From Alcaligenes pakistanensis (GTDB lineage: Bacteria; Pseudomonadota; Gammaproteobacteria; Burkholderiales; Burkholderiaceae_B): a DNA stretch of 64,000 bases. The stretch covers positions 104,545 to 168,544 of the forward strand of contig NZ_BMZN01000002.1 in NCBI RefSeq assembly GCF_014652815.1. The letters run 5' to 3'. A program made the position numbers and the translations under genes. Below, one piece after another: positions 20,078 to 28,480 of this stretch. The notes beneath the pieces were generated by a model. That model worked only from the letters and a program-made list of their open reading frames with translations. It did not search any database and was not told the origin of the DNA. Each line of letters begins with the position of its first letter. The stretch's first letter is position 1.

Positions 20078-20130
20078 GCGCCGATTTGCCTGATCCGCTT
20101 GCGGGCGCTCCATAAATCCAGCTAAAGAGG
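20078..20130 (+). promoter_or_regulatory. SAM-II riboswitch upstream of metX
   Basis: The stretch has the conserved SAM-II layout: GCGCCGATTT, then the loop with GCTTGC, GGCGC, ATAAAT and finally AGCTAAAGAGG. GCGCC (20078-20082) pairs with GGCGC (20104-20108). GATTT (20083-20087) faces AAATC (20114-20118), which matches the pseudoknot and triplex region of this class. The Shine-Dalgarno AAAGAGG (20124-20130) is the aptamer's 3' end, 5 nt before the metX ATG, so SAM binding should block translation initiation. Confidence 0.88.
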
Positions 20131-20135
20131 TCCTG

Positions 20136-21380
20136 ATGGCCACTGATTCCGTCCCTAGCGCCAACGCTGGCGCCCTTAGCCCATCCTGCGGTTTGATCCC
20201 CGTAGGTTCCGTGGGCCCTGTACAAGCCGAACTAATCGCCTTTGACGAACCCCTGCACCTGCGCAGTGGGCAAGTGCTGCCCAGCTACGAGCTGGCAGTG
20301 GAAACCTACGGCACCTTAAATGAAGAACGCAGCAATGCGGTGCTGGTGTGTCATGCGCTCAATGCCTCGCACCACGTAGCCGGTTATTACGACGACGATC
20401 CCAAAAGCATAGGCTGGTGGGACAATATGGTCGGCCCCGGCAAAGCCGTTGATACGGATCGCTTTTTTGTCATTGGCGTCAATAATATTGGCTCCTGCTT
20501 TGGCTCTACCGGCCCGTCCAGTATCAATCCGGCCACAGGCAAACCTTGGGGTTCTGAGTTTCCCGTTCTGACGGTGGAAGACTGGGTTCGCGCCCAGGCC
20601 CGTTTGGCCGATTACTTTGGCATACGCAAGTTTGCCGCTGTCATGGGCGGTTCCTTGGGTGGCATGCAGGCTTTGAGCTGGGCCATCAGCTGCCCGGAAC
20701 GCGTGGAAAACTGCGTGGTCATTGCCAGCACTCCGCGCCTGTCTGCCCAGAACATTGCTTTTAACGAAGTGGCCCGTAGCGCCATTTTGTCCGACCCGCA
20801 GTTTCATGGCGGTAATTATTACGAGCACGGTGTGGTGCCCAAAGCCGGTCTGGGCGTCGCCCGCATGGTTGGGCACATTACCTACCTGTCTGATACCGTC
20901 ATGGCCGAGAAGTTTGGCCGCACCCAACGTGCGCCAGCCCAAGGCGGTGAATACCACTACAACTACGGGGTGGAATTCGAGGTCGAATCCTATCTGCGTT
21001 ATCAAGGCGAGAAGTTCTCGCGCTACTTTGACGCCAATACCTACCTGATTATTACGCGAGCACTGGATTACTTTGATCCCTCGCGTACGTATCAGGGAGA
21101 TCTGGTCAAGGCGCTGGAAAAAGTGGTGGCCAAGTTTCTATTAGTGTCTTTCACCACGGACTGGCGGTTTTCACCCGAACGGTCGCGTGAAATGGTGCAG
21201 GCTTTACTGCGCAACCAGCGTCAGGTGACTTACGCAGAGATTGATGCACCGCATGGGCATGATGCGTTTTTGCTGGAAGACCCCCGTTACCATGCCGTGG
21301 TGCAGGGATACTATGACCAGATCGCCGCTAATTTGGGCTTGCCCGCGCGTACGAGCACTACAGGGGTGTTGGCAGAATGA
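20136..21380 (+). CDS. metX: Homoserine O-acyltransferase
   Basis: Activates homoserine for methionine synthesis (acetyl- or succinyl-CoA donor; the donor cannot be fixed by eye). The alpha/beta-hydrolase fold shows the nucleophile elbow [12 protein letters not shown], the Asp in [10 protein letters not shown] and the His in [10 protein letters not shown]. 414 residues, including a longer N-terminal extension than usual. Translation is controlled by the SAM-II riboswitch ending 5 nt upstream. The stop overlaps the metW start (ATGA), the conserved metXW arrangement of beta- and alphaproteobacteria. Confidence 0.95.
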   Translation: MATDSVPSANAGALSPSCGLIPVGSVGPVQAELIAFDEPLHLRSGQVLPSYELAVETYGTLNEERSNAVLVCHALNASHHVAGYYDDDPKSIGWWDNMVGPGKAVDTDRFFVIGVNNIGSCFGSTGPSSINPATGKPWGSEFPVLTVEDWVRAQARLADYFGIRKFAAVMGGSLGGMQALSWAISCPERVENCVVIASTPRLSAQNIAFNEVARSAILSDPQFHGGNYYEHGVVPKAGLGVARMVGHITYLSDTVMAEKFGRTQRAPAQGGEYHYNYGVEFEVESYLRYQGEKFSRYFDANTYLIITRALDYFDPSRTYQGDLVKALEKVVAKFLLVSFTTDWRFSPERSREMVQALLRNQRQVTYAEIDAPHGHDAFLLEDPRYHAVVQGYYDQIAANLGLPARTSTTGVLAE

Positions 21381-22003
21381 CTAAGCCGCAAATACCGGTG
21401 GATGCCGCCATGTTAAGACCGGACTTGCTGCGCATTGCGCAGTGGATTGAACCGGGTTCACGTGTGCTGGATCTAGGCTGTAACGATGGCACCTTGCTGG
21501 CCCATCTGCGCGATACGCGTCAGATCGTGGGCACGGGTGTGGAGCTGAATGATCAATTCGTGATTGCCTCGGTACGCCGGGGTGTCAACGTTATTCAGCA
21601 GGACTTGGAAAAGGGTCTGGCGCTATTTAGTGATCAGCAATTTGACACCGTGGTCCTGTCCAAGACGCTGCAGTCCATGCACCATACCGAGCACATTTTG
21701 CGCGAGATGGCCCGTGTGGCGCGGTATGGTATCGTCTCGTTTCCTAACTTCGGTTATTGGCCGCATGGCTGGAGCATTTTGCGCGGACGCATGCCGGTTA
21801 CCGGCGAAATGCCTTACCAGTGGTACAACACGCCCAACATCCATTTGTGCACCATGAAAGACTTCCAGGATCTGGCCCAAGCAGTGGGTGTCCGTATCCT
21901 GGATAGCGCGGCCTTCAATGGCAGCAACACGGTACGCTTTTTGCCGGGCTGGCGCAGTACCTTGGCCATGTATCGTTTTGAATCTCCCCATCTTGCCGCT
22001 TAG
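21377..22003 (+). CDS. metW: Methionine biosynthesis protein MetW
   Basis: A 208-residue methyltransferase-fold protein that works with MetX (proposed to activate or stabilise homoserine acylation). It has a SAM-type motif [15 protein letters not shown] near residue 29, [14 protein letters not shown] and the family-typical [12 protein letters not shown] and [11 protein letters not shown] segments. It overlaps metX by 4 bp and must share its SAM-responsive control. Confidence 0.94.
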   Translation: MTKPQIPVDAAMLRPDLLRIAQWIEPGSRVLDLGCNDGTLLAHLRDTRQIVGTGVELNDQFVIASVRRGVNVIQQDLEKGLALFSDQQFDTVVLSKTLQSMHHTEHILREMARVARYGIVSFPNFGYWPHGWSILRGRMPVTGEMPYQWYNTPNIHLCTMKDFQDLAQAVGVRILDSAAFNGSNTVRFLPGWRSTLAMYRFESPHLAA

Positions 22004-22020
22004 CGCTAATAAGGCCTGAC

Positions 22021-23250
22021 GTGTCCCGTGTCTATACCAGTCCCCGAGTCTTGCCTTTGCTGATTCTGGGGTTCGCCAGTGGCCTGCCTCTGGCCCTGGT
22101 ATCAGGTACCTTGCAGGCCTGGGCAACCGTTGAAAATGTATCGCTGACCGAGATCGGGTTTCTAACCCTGGTCGGGTCGGCTTACACCCTCAAGTTTCTA
22201 TGGGCCCCCCTGATTGACCGCTATGCTCCCCCTTTTATGGGGCGGCGGCGTGGCTGGATCCTGGTCACTCAATTGCTGTTGGCCGCCTCCATTGCGGCCA
22301 TGGGCTTGTTCTCCCCTTCGGTAAATCTGACGGCACTCGCGTTGCTGGCGGTCTGGGTGGCGTTCTTGTCCGCCACTCAGGATATTGCCTTTGACGCCTA
22401 TTGCACGGACGTGCTGCAGGCCCAGGAACGGGCGGCGGGAGCGGCCGTCAAGGTCATGGGCTATCGCCTGGCCATGATTGTGTCCGGTGGTTTGGCTTTG
22501 GTTCTGGCGGACCGTTGGTTGGGCTGGTCCAACACGTACTTTCTGATGGGCGTGTTCATGGCCCTGTGTGCGCTGGTGACCTTGGTGTCCCCGGAACCGC
22601 AGGAGCAAAGCCGTCCACCGCGTAGCTTGTCCGAAGCCGTGGTCGCGCCTTTGGCCGATTTTTTCTCGCGTCCCGGTGCCTGGAGCATCTTGGCGCTGAT
22701 TGTGCTCTATAAACTGGGTGATGCCTTTGCAGGTGCGCTGTCCACGACCTTTCTGATCCGGGCTGCGGGTTTTACCCTGTCCGAAGTCGGGACGATCAAT
22801 AAGGTGTTTGGCCTGGCTGCTACGGTGGTGGGGGCTTTGATGGGCGGGGCCATTATGGCTCGTCTGGGCTTGTACCGGGCCTTGATGATTTTCGGTATTT
22901 TGCAGGCTGTCTCCAACCTGGGCTATTGGTTGATCGCGATTGAAACCGCGCCGTCCATGTGGCTGATGGGGATGGTGGTCGGTCTGGAAAATCTGTGTGG
23001 TGGCCTGGGTACGGCTGCGTTTGTAGCCTTGCTGATGGCCTTGTGTAACCGGACCTATTCGGCCACTCAATTTGCGCTGTTATCGGCCTTGTCGGCGGTG
23101 GGGCGCACGTATCTGGCCGGACCTTTAACGCCGGTACTGGTTGAGTCCCTGGGCTGGCCTGGGTTCTTTATCTGTACGGTATTTATCGCTGTGCCTGGCT
23201 TGCTGATGCTACGTTGTTATCGGGGCCTTATTCAACAGCTTGATGCGTAA
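22021..23250 (+). CDS. ampG: AmpG-family muropeptide MFS transporter
   Basis: Inner-membrane permease that imports anhydromuropeptides for cell-wall recycling; in many bacteria this signal also governs AmpC beta-lactamase induction. 409 residues, about 12 hydrophobic segments, opening with LLILGFASGLPLALVSGTLQ and containing FLWAPLIDRYAPPFMGRRRG and SATQDIAFDAYCTD, all characteristic of AmpG. The start is GTG. It follows metW by 17 bp and may be co-transcribed. Confidence 0.93.
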   Translation: MSRVYTSPRVLPLLILGFASGLPLALVSGTLQAWATVENVSLTEIGFLTLVGSAYTLKFLWAPLIDRYAPPFMGRRRGWILVTQLLLAASIAAMGLFSPSVNLTALALLAVWVAFLSATQDIAFDAYCTDVLQAQERAAGAAVKVMGYRLAMIVSGGLALVLADRWLGWSNTYFLMGVFMALCALVTLVSPEPQEQSRPPRSLSEAVVAPLADFFSRPGAWSILALIVLYKLGDAFAGALSTTFLIRAAGFTLSEVGTINKVFGLAATVVGALMGGAIMARLGLYRALMIFGILQAVSNLGYWLIAIETAPSMWLMGMVVGLENLCGGLGTAAFVALLMALCNRTYSATQFALLSALSAVGRTYLAGPLTPVLVESLGWPGFFICTVFIAVPGLLMLRCYRGLIQQLDA

Positions 23251-23258
23251 GAAATATC

Positions 23259-23876
23259 ATGCTTTTACTGACTCTCTACATTATTGCCATTACTGCCGAG
23301 GCCATGACAGCCGCTCTGGCGGCAGGCCGTCGCGACATGGACTGGGTGGGGGTGTGCACCATTGCCTGTATCACCGCCTTGGGTGGCGGCTCCGTGCGTG
23401 ACGTGCTGCTGGGCCACTACCCGCTGACCTGGGTTCAGCATCCTGAATACCTGTGGATCACCGCCGGAGCGGCGATTCTGACCGCTTTGATTGCACCCAT
23501 TATGCGGCGCTTGCACAGCTTGTTCCTGCTGCTCGATGCCATGGGGCTGGTGGTCTTTACCGTGATTGGCTGTCAGATCGCGCTGGAGATGAAGCTGCCG
23601 ATTACCGTTGTACTGCTTAGCGGCATGATTACCGGCTGTGCAGGTGGGGTGCTGCGCGATATCTTGTGTAATGACATCCCCTTGCTGCTGCGCAAGGAGA
23701 TGTATGCCAGTGTGTCCATGCTGACCGGCGCCTTGTATCTGGGTGCCCAGCACCTGGATTGGAACCCCTATGTGACCTTGTTGGGGCCTATGGTGATAGG
23801 TTTGGGGTTCCGTATGCTGGCCCTGCGCCGCAACTGGCAGATGCCACGTTTCGTCTATCGCGACGAGTGGCGCTAA
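23259..23876 (+). CDS. Trimeric intracellular cation (TRIC) channel family membrane protein
   Basis: 205 residues, seven hydrophobic helices, an internal duplication and the two Gly-rich RD motifs of the YadS/YicG (UPF0126) family: LGGGSVRDVLLG and AGGVLRDILCND. Bacterial relatives are potassium-permeable channels; the physiological role is uncertain and glycine transport has been proposed for some members. It begins 8 bp after ampG, so it is probably the last gene of that transcript. Confidence 0.9.
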   Translation: MLLLTLYIIAITAEAMTAALAAGRRDMDWVGVCTIACITALGGGSVRDVLLGHYPLTWVQHPEYLWITAGAAILTALIAPIMRRLHSLFLLLDAMGLVVFTVIGCQIALEMKLPITVVLLSGMITGCAGGVLRDILCNDIPLLLRKEMYASVSMLTGALYLGAQHLDWNPYVTLLGPMVIGLGFRMLALRRNWQMPRFVYRDEWR

Positions 23877-23897
23877 GGCCAGGCTTTTTGCCGTGCC

Positions 23898-24632
23898 TTA
23901 GACCATGCCTAACCAGCGCAACACGATAGGCACAAAGGGAATCAGCACCGCTGTCATGATGCCGTTCAGGCTCAGGCCGATGGCGGAGAAAGCTCCAATG
24001 GTTTCATGTACTTGCAAGGCGCGTGCGGTGCCAATGGCGTGGGCGGTCACACCCACCGCAAAGCCGCGCGCCTCGGGGCGATCAATGCGCAGCAGATTGA
24101 GCAAAGGCCGGGCGATGATCGTACCCGCAATTCCGGTAATCGCGACGGCAACCGCGGCCAGCGAAGGCTGACCCCCAAATTGTTCGGCCAAGGCCATGGC
24201 AATAGGCATGGTGGCTGAACGTGGGGCGACGGACATGATGGTTTCCATCGACCCGCCCAAGGCCCAGGCAATCAGCACGGTGCTGAAAATAGCTGTCACC
24301 GAGCCAATCAACAAGGTAATCGTTAAAGGCTTCCAGATTTTGCGAAGCTGACGCAGCTGGCTGTAGAGCGGCACGGCCAAGGCGACCGTAGCCGGGCCAA
24401 CCAGAAAGTGAATGAATTTCGCGCCTTCAAAGTAGACGGGGTAGGGCGTACGGGTCAGCAAGAGCAAGACCACAATCACAACGACAGAGACCAGAATAGG
24501 CAGCAAAAACGGGCTGCTACCGGACTTGCGATAGAGCCAGACCGAGCCTGCGTACACAGAGCAGGTCAAGGTTAGCCACAGCAGGGGGGAGCTGGACAGA
24601 AAAACCCAGATTTGAAAGAGGCCGTCCGTCAT
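23898..24632 (-). CDS. lrgB: LrgB/CidB family membrane protein
   Basis: 244 residues, hydrophobic throughout, with the conserved features LVGPATVALAVPLY and KSATMPIA-like PRSATMPIAMALAEQFGG. LrgAB/CidAB proteins were first studied as holin/antiholin-like modulators of murein hydrolase activity and, in some bacteria, act in pyruvate or glycolate transport. The gene begins where lrgA ends (TAATG, 1-bp overlap). Confidence 0.9.
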   Translation of the reverse strand: MTDGLFQIWVFLSSSPLLWLTLTCSVYAGSVWLYRKSGSSPFLLPILVSVVVIVVLLLLTRTPYPVYFEGAKFIHFLVGPATVALAVPLYSQLRQLRKIWKPLTITLLIGSVTAIFSTVLIAWALGGSMETIMSVAPRSATMPIAMALAEQFGGQPSLAAVAVAITGIAGTIIARPLLNLLRIDRPEARGFAVGVTAHAIGTARALQVHETIGAFSAIGLSLNGIMTAVLIPFVPIVLRWLGMV

Positions 24633-24982
24633 TATTCTTCTTCCTGGCGGTTTTTAAGCAGGCGATTGAGCACCACTGCAGTGACAATTAAGGTGATGAT
24701 GGTGCCGCCAAAAGTGGCAATTAAAAAGGGCTGCCATTCCTCGGCGACCCGATCAAAATACAACATCACCCCGGTTACAGCCGGGATAAACAGCAACATC
24801 AGGTTCTGCAGCATGACGCTGGCCGTACTCTCTAAAGAGGCCGGTACGCCGCCCCGTATCAGCAAGGCAAGCGCCAGAAGCAGCATGCCAGCCAAGGGGC
24901 CTGGCAGCGGTAAAGACAGAGTCTGAACCAGGATCTCGCCTAGTAACTGGAAGGCGAATAGGGCGGTAATCGCGTAGATCAT
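24632..24982 (-). CDS. lrgA: LrgA/CidA family holin-like protein
   Basis: 116 residues with four predicted membrane helices and the family pattern LPLPGPLAGMLLLALAL followed by LLFIPAVTGVMLY. It is the partner of the LrgB protein encoded immediately downstream. No LytR-type regulator lies nearby. Confidence 0.9.
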   Translation of the reverse strand: MIYAITALFAFQLLGEILVQTLSLPLPGPLAGMLLLALALLIRGGVPASLESTASVMLQNLMLLFIPAVTGVMLYFDRVAEEWQPFLIATFGGTIITLIVTAVVLNRLLKNRQEEE

Positions 24983-25126
24983 GAGATTTTCCGTAAAGCA
25001 CGAAAACGCCAGGCAGCAAGCCTGGCGCGGGTAATGGGGTCTGTGACGAGTGCTAGTGTGCCATACAAGACAGCAAGGCAGTAAGCGGGCTGCTTATATT
25101 GATTTACCTATAGCAGGGGAGCCGTA

Positions 25127-25621
25127 TCACTGTTTGGCAGGTCTGGCTTTGTCACCCATCCAGGCCTGAAATTCGATTTCAACATCCACGCCGCCAGCCA
25201 GTTTGGCCTGCACCAGGGAGCGAGTCGGAAAGTTGCTGCCCAGCCGTTCTTTATAGGTTTTGTTGAATTGGTCGTACAGAGCAATATCAGACAGATAGAC
25301 GGTGGCTTTTACAACATGGCTTAGGTTTGCACCGGCCAGAGCCAGCGTTTCTTCAATCCGGTCCAAGGTGGCATTGGTTTGATCTTCAATGCTGCCACGC
25401 ACAATTTCACCCTTTTCGTTCAACGGGATTTGCCCGGATAGAAACAGGAAGTCTCCGGCCTGCACGGCGCGGGAAAAGGGCATGGTGGAGTCACCCAGAT
25501 AACGTTTGATCGCAGTGGGTTCTGCTGTCTTGCTGGTGTCTGCTGCGTAGGCGCTGCTGGCACCCAGGCCCAATAAAGAGCAAGCCAGTAAAGCGTGACG
25601 GGCCGAAGCAAAGAAACGCAT
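25127..25621 (-). CDS. RidA family protein with signal peptide (periplasmic)
   Basis: 164 residues: an N-terminal signal peptide (LLACSLLGLGASSAYAA) and a RidA/YjgF fold with FLFLSGQIPLNEKGEIVRG, QTNATLDRIEETLALAGA and FPTRSLVQA. In cytoplasmic RidA the Arg of the TRS motif helps deaminate reactive imines/enamines; it is kept here. Export to the periplasm is unusual and suggests a different substrate. It lies next to a cytoplasmic paralogue of very similar wording, so a duplication with acquisition of a signal peptide is likely. Confidence 0.85.
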   Translation of the reverse strand: MRFFASARHALLACSLLGLGASSAYAADTSKTAEPTAIKRYLGDSTMPFSRAVQAGDFLFLSGQIPLNEKGEIVRGSIEDQTNATLDRIEETLALAGANLSHVVKATVYLSDIALYDQFNKTYKERLGSNFPTRSLVQAKLAGGVDVEIEFQAWMGDKARPAKQ

Positions 25622-25713
25622 TGAAATTCTCCTTGGGATAGGGAAATTCAGTGTGCCATAGCTCTGGCAGGGTCGCGTTAATTTGTGTGACGGCCCGTCG
25701 GTGTCAGGGCTGA

Positions 25714-26091
25714 TTAAGCGCGGTCGCCCAACCAGGCCTGAACTTCAATTTCTACGTCTACGCTTTTGGCGAGTTTGGCTTCAACCAAAGAGCGGGTAGG
25801 CAGGGTGTCGCCAAAACGCTCGGCGTAGACTTTGTTGAAGTCAGCAAACAGAGCCATATCGGACAGCCAAACAGTGGCTTTAACCACATCAGCCAAGGTA
25901 GCGTCGGCCAAGGCCAGGCCTTCGATCAGGCGATCAAATACGGCGTGGGTTTGGTCCTGGATGGAACCGCGCACGACTTCACCGGCGGCATCGTAAGGAA
26001 TCTGGCCGGATAAAAACAAAAAGCCGCCAGCCATGGTTGCACGCGAAAAAGGCAGTGGCAGTGGACTGGCAATACGGCGGATACCGGACAT
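25714..26091 (-). CDS. RidA family protein (cytoplasmic)
   Basis: 125 residues, the standard RidA length, with FLFLSGQIPYDAAGEVVRG, QTHAVFDRLIEGLALADA and LPTRSLVEAKLA; the catalytic Arg is kept. The start at 26091 (MSGIRRIAS) removes 29 residues of the longer frame and gives an N-terminus that fits the fold. It is close in sequence to the exported paralogue 92 bp downstream. Confidence 0.88.
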   Translation of the reverse strand: MSGIRRIASPLPLPFSRATMAGGFLFLSGQIPYDAAGEVVRGSIQDQTHAVFDRLIEGLALADATLADVVKATVWLSDMALFADFNKVYAERFGDTLPTRSLVEAKLAKSVDVEIEVQAWLGDRA

Positions 26092-26208
26092 GGTGTACTC
26101 CTGATAGGGATGGTGGAAAATTCGGGCAGGGCAGCAATGCGCGTTTATTTGCGTCTCTTGCCTACAATAAGGCGTCACTATACAACTTCAAATGAGGAGC
26201 GAGACGAC

Positions 26209-27090
26209 GTGAGCAAGGAAATTTTGCAACGCCTGGACCAACTGAGCCAGGCCGCGCTGGCCAGTGGTGACTTGTTGCCCGTGCAAGCTCAAGAAGAGCA
26301 GCTGCAGGATCAGGGACTGAGCTTTTTTGTTCGTTGGGTATCTACCTTGGCGGCGAAAGATGCGGCCAGCGTCTCGATTCCAGGGGGGCCACGGGACCCC
26401 AATTTCAACCCATTCTTGCCGCCGGCCCCGGCACTGACGGTCGACGATGTGAGCGCGACGCACAATATTGTGCTTAATAAATTTGCGGTCTGTGATCTGC
26501 ATCTGGTCCTGGCTGACAAAGTCTTTAGCGAGCAGTTGCATCCTTTGCGTGCTATCGATTTTCGCGCCTTGGCCGACTTCCTGGCCGAGCAGGGGGGGCT
26601 AGGCTTTTATAATGGCGGGGCGGCGGCCGGTGCCAGCCAGCGTCACAAGCACACTCAATGGATACCGGCAGCCGTGGGTAATGGTTCGCTGGCCCTGTAT
26701 CTGGACAAGTTACCTGCACAGGCTGCTCCCGGTACCGCCCACCGCCATCCGGATCTGGCTTTTGAGCACTGTTTTGTCCGTTTGCTCGATACTCAGGACG
26801 CGACAGTTTTGAGCGATAGCCTTTTGCAGGCTTATCGCCTCGCGTGCACTGAACTGGATCTGGTTCCCGGCGCTGATGATTTACTGCCTGCTCATAATAT
26901 GTTGGCGGGCCAGGGCTGGTTATTTGCGGTGCCTCGTAGCGTGGAATTGGTGGAAGGTATCTCAGTCAATGCCTTGTCGTATGCAGGTTGCATTTATGTA
27001 CGTACGCCGGAGCAAATCGAGCGGGTGCGTCAAATCGGGCCTTTAGGTGTTTTGGCTCAGGCAGCCTATGCAAACACGCAACACTCCTGA
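26209..27090 (+). CDS. ATP adenylyltransferase (Ap4A phosphorylase) family protein
   Basis: A HIT-superfamily protein of 293 residues that is expected to split Ap4A by phosphorolysis, or to act on another nucleotide. It shows the N-terminal LSFFVRWVSTL, the segment HNIVLNKFAVCDLHLVLADK and the nucleotidyl-His motif RHKHTQW (HxHxQ-type). The ATG at 26110 in this frame would add a region with no family match; GTG at 26209 is preceded by GAGGAG (26194-26199) at good spacing, so I use that. It is divergent from the ridA pair and followed by a terminator. Confidence 0.88.
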   Translation: MSKEILQRLDQLSQAALASGDLLPVQAQEEQLQDQGLSFFVRWVSTLAAKDAASVSIPGGPRDPNFNPFLPPAPALTVDDVSATHNIVLNKFAVCDLHLVLADKVFSEQLHPLRAIDFRALADFLAEQGGLGFYNGGAAAGASQRHKHTQWIPAAVGNGSLALYLDKLPAQAAPGTAHRHPDLAFEHCFVRLLDTQDATVLSDSLLQAYRLACTELDLVPGADDLLPAHNMLAGQGWLFAVPRSVELVEGISVNALSYAGCIYVRTPEQIERVRQIGPLGVLAQAAYANTQHS

Positions 27091-27114
27091 ACCTGGAAGA
27101 GAGCTCCAAAACAA

Positions 27115-27138
27115 TAAACCCCGCTATGGCGGGGTTTA
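27115..27138 (+). terminator. Terminator after the Ap4A phosphorylase-like gene
   Basis: TAAACCCCGC (27115-27124), loop TATG, GCGGGGTTTA (27129-27138), then an AT-rich tail. Confidence 0.8.
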
Positions 27139-27422
27139 TATTTATGCCCGTCTGTATCGTTTTGAATCTCTATTTAATTTTTAGAAACAATAAGCAGATA
27201 TTAGTTTTTAATGCAGTGTTGGTTTCTATTCTTTGCGGTTTAATAAGGAATTGTTGAGTAAATTTAGAAAATAACTGAAACAATGTAACTTTGTTTATGG
27301 AAATAGAAAGAAATAAGGAGTTTAAAAAAAATAGCGCCTTAATGTATAAGCCTTATTAATTATTAGAATTGTCTTCAGCTTGGAACAACACAACCTTGTC
27401 TGTCTCCATGGGTGGATTGCTT
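27139..27422. other. AT-rich intergenic stretch before the adhesin island
   Basis: Strikingly AT-rich compared with the flanking genes, with A- and T-runs and no supportable gene. It marks the left edge of the adhesin region and probably holds the promoter of the AraC-type regulator, perhaps with silencing or bending sites. Confidence 0.5.
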
Positions 27423-28202
27423 ATGCATGTTTCTTCTGATGCTCATATTTTGGTCATTGCTCCAGATCCGGCTGGTGTGGCGGATTTGCTGCTTGTATTA
27501 CGTACTAGTTTTGCTCGTATTAGTTATGCGCTGGATGCGCAGCAGGGGCTGGCGCGGTGCCAATCATTGCAGCCTGATTTTGTCTTGAGTGAATATCATT
27601 TACCCCGTTTGCGTGGTGACACTTTCATGCGCATGCTGCGGGCAAATCCTCAAACCGCTTCTATCCCCGTTGTCTTTTTATCGGCCGTGTTGTGTGCTGA
27701 CAGTCAGTTGATGGCGCTACGCAGCGGAGCCCGTGATTTCATTGCTTATCAAACCAATGTGCAGTTGGTGCTGGAGCGAATTCGCCTGCATTTGGGGTTG
27801 CGGGAGGTTCCGCCAGACAGTGTTGCCTTGATTCAGGACCGGATGCTGGAGGCCTGTGAGGTCCCTTGCGTGCGCCATTACCTGGTGGGGGCTGTGCAGC
27901 AACACGTGCGGGATAATTTGTCGGCTTATTTGACGGCCGAGAGTCTGGCCGAGCTGTTTGGTACGACGTGCCGGCGTTTGAATGAACTGTTCAAGGCGTC
28001 TTGCGGTTTGACTGTGCACGATTACGTGCGCTCCAGCCGCATGAGCTATGCCATGCAGTTGCTTCGTCAGACGGATATGGCGGTAACCAACGTGGCTGAG
28101 GAGTCCGGTTATGTGAATCCCGCTAACTTTGCCACGGCCTTTCGGCAGTACAGCGGCCTGTCGCCGTCAGTCTACCGGCAACGAAACAGTACTAATATTT
28201 AA
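27423..28202 (+). CDS. AraC-type regulator with a receiver domain whose phospho-Asp is Glu
   Basis: 259 residues: an N-terminal response-regulator receiver domain and a C-terminal AraC helix-turn-helix pair (LAELFGTTCRRLNELFKAS; NVAEESGYVNPANFATAFRQ). The expected phosphorylation site aligns with Glu57 in PDFVLSEYHLP, and the usual Lys of the KP motif is Tyr (DFIAYQ). It may therefore be locked in an active-like state or answer to a ligand or partner. The start at 27423 has GGGTGGA 6 bp upstream; ATG 27408 and TTG 27369 are alternatives. It stands directly before the giant adhesin gene in the same direction and is its likely regulator. No histidine kinase is adjacent. Confidence 0.82.
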   Translation: MHVSSDAHILVIAPDPAGVADLLLVLRTSFARISYALDAQQGLARCQSLQPDFVLSEYHLPRLRGDTFMRMLRANPQTASIPVVFLSAVLCADSQLMALRSGARDFIAYQTNVQLVLERIRLHLGLREVPPDSVALIQDRMLEACEVPCVRHYLVGAVQQHVRDNLSAYLTAESLAELFGTTCRRLNELFKASCGLTVHDYVRSSRMSYAMQLLRQTDMAVTNVAEESGYVNPANFATAFRQYSGLSPSVYRQRNSTNI

Positions 28203-28480
28203 AACATAATTGAAATAGTAAATTTATTAAAAATGTTGTTTTGCAGTAATTCAAACGGCTTCTGTAGAAATTCAAAAGTAATTATTAAAAAACAGTAAGA
28301 AAATAAAACTATCCGAATAGGGGTGAAGGTTCGGTAAGGCTTTCCTGAACAACACATTCAAATTATCGCCAAGACGGGGCGAGGGGATTTGTTGTGCCTG
28401 AAAATTCTGTTACGTCAGCACGACGCAGAGGGCGGTCAGGAAGGCACACATGACTAATTTCCTTTGTAAGCGAAGAGATC

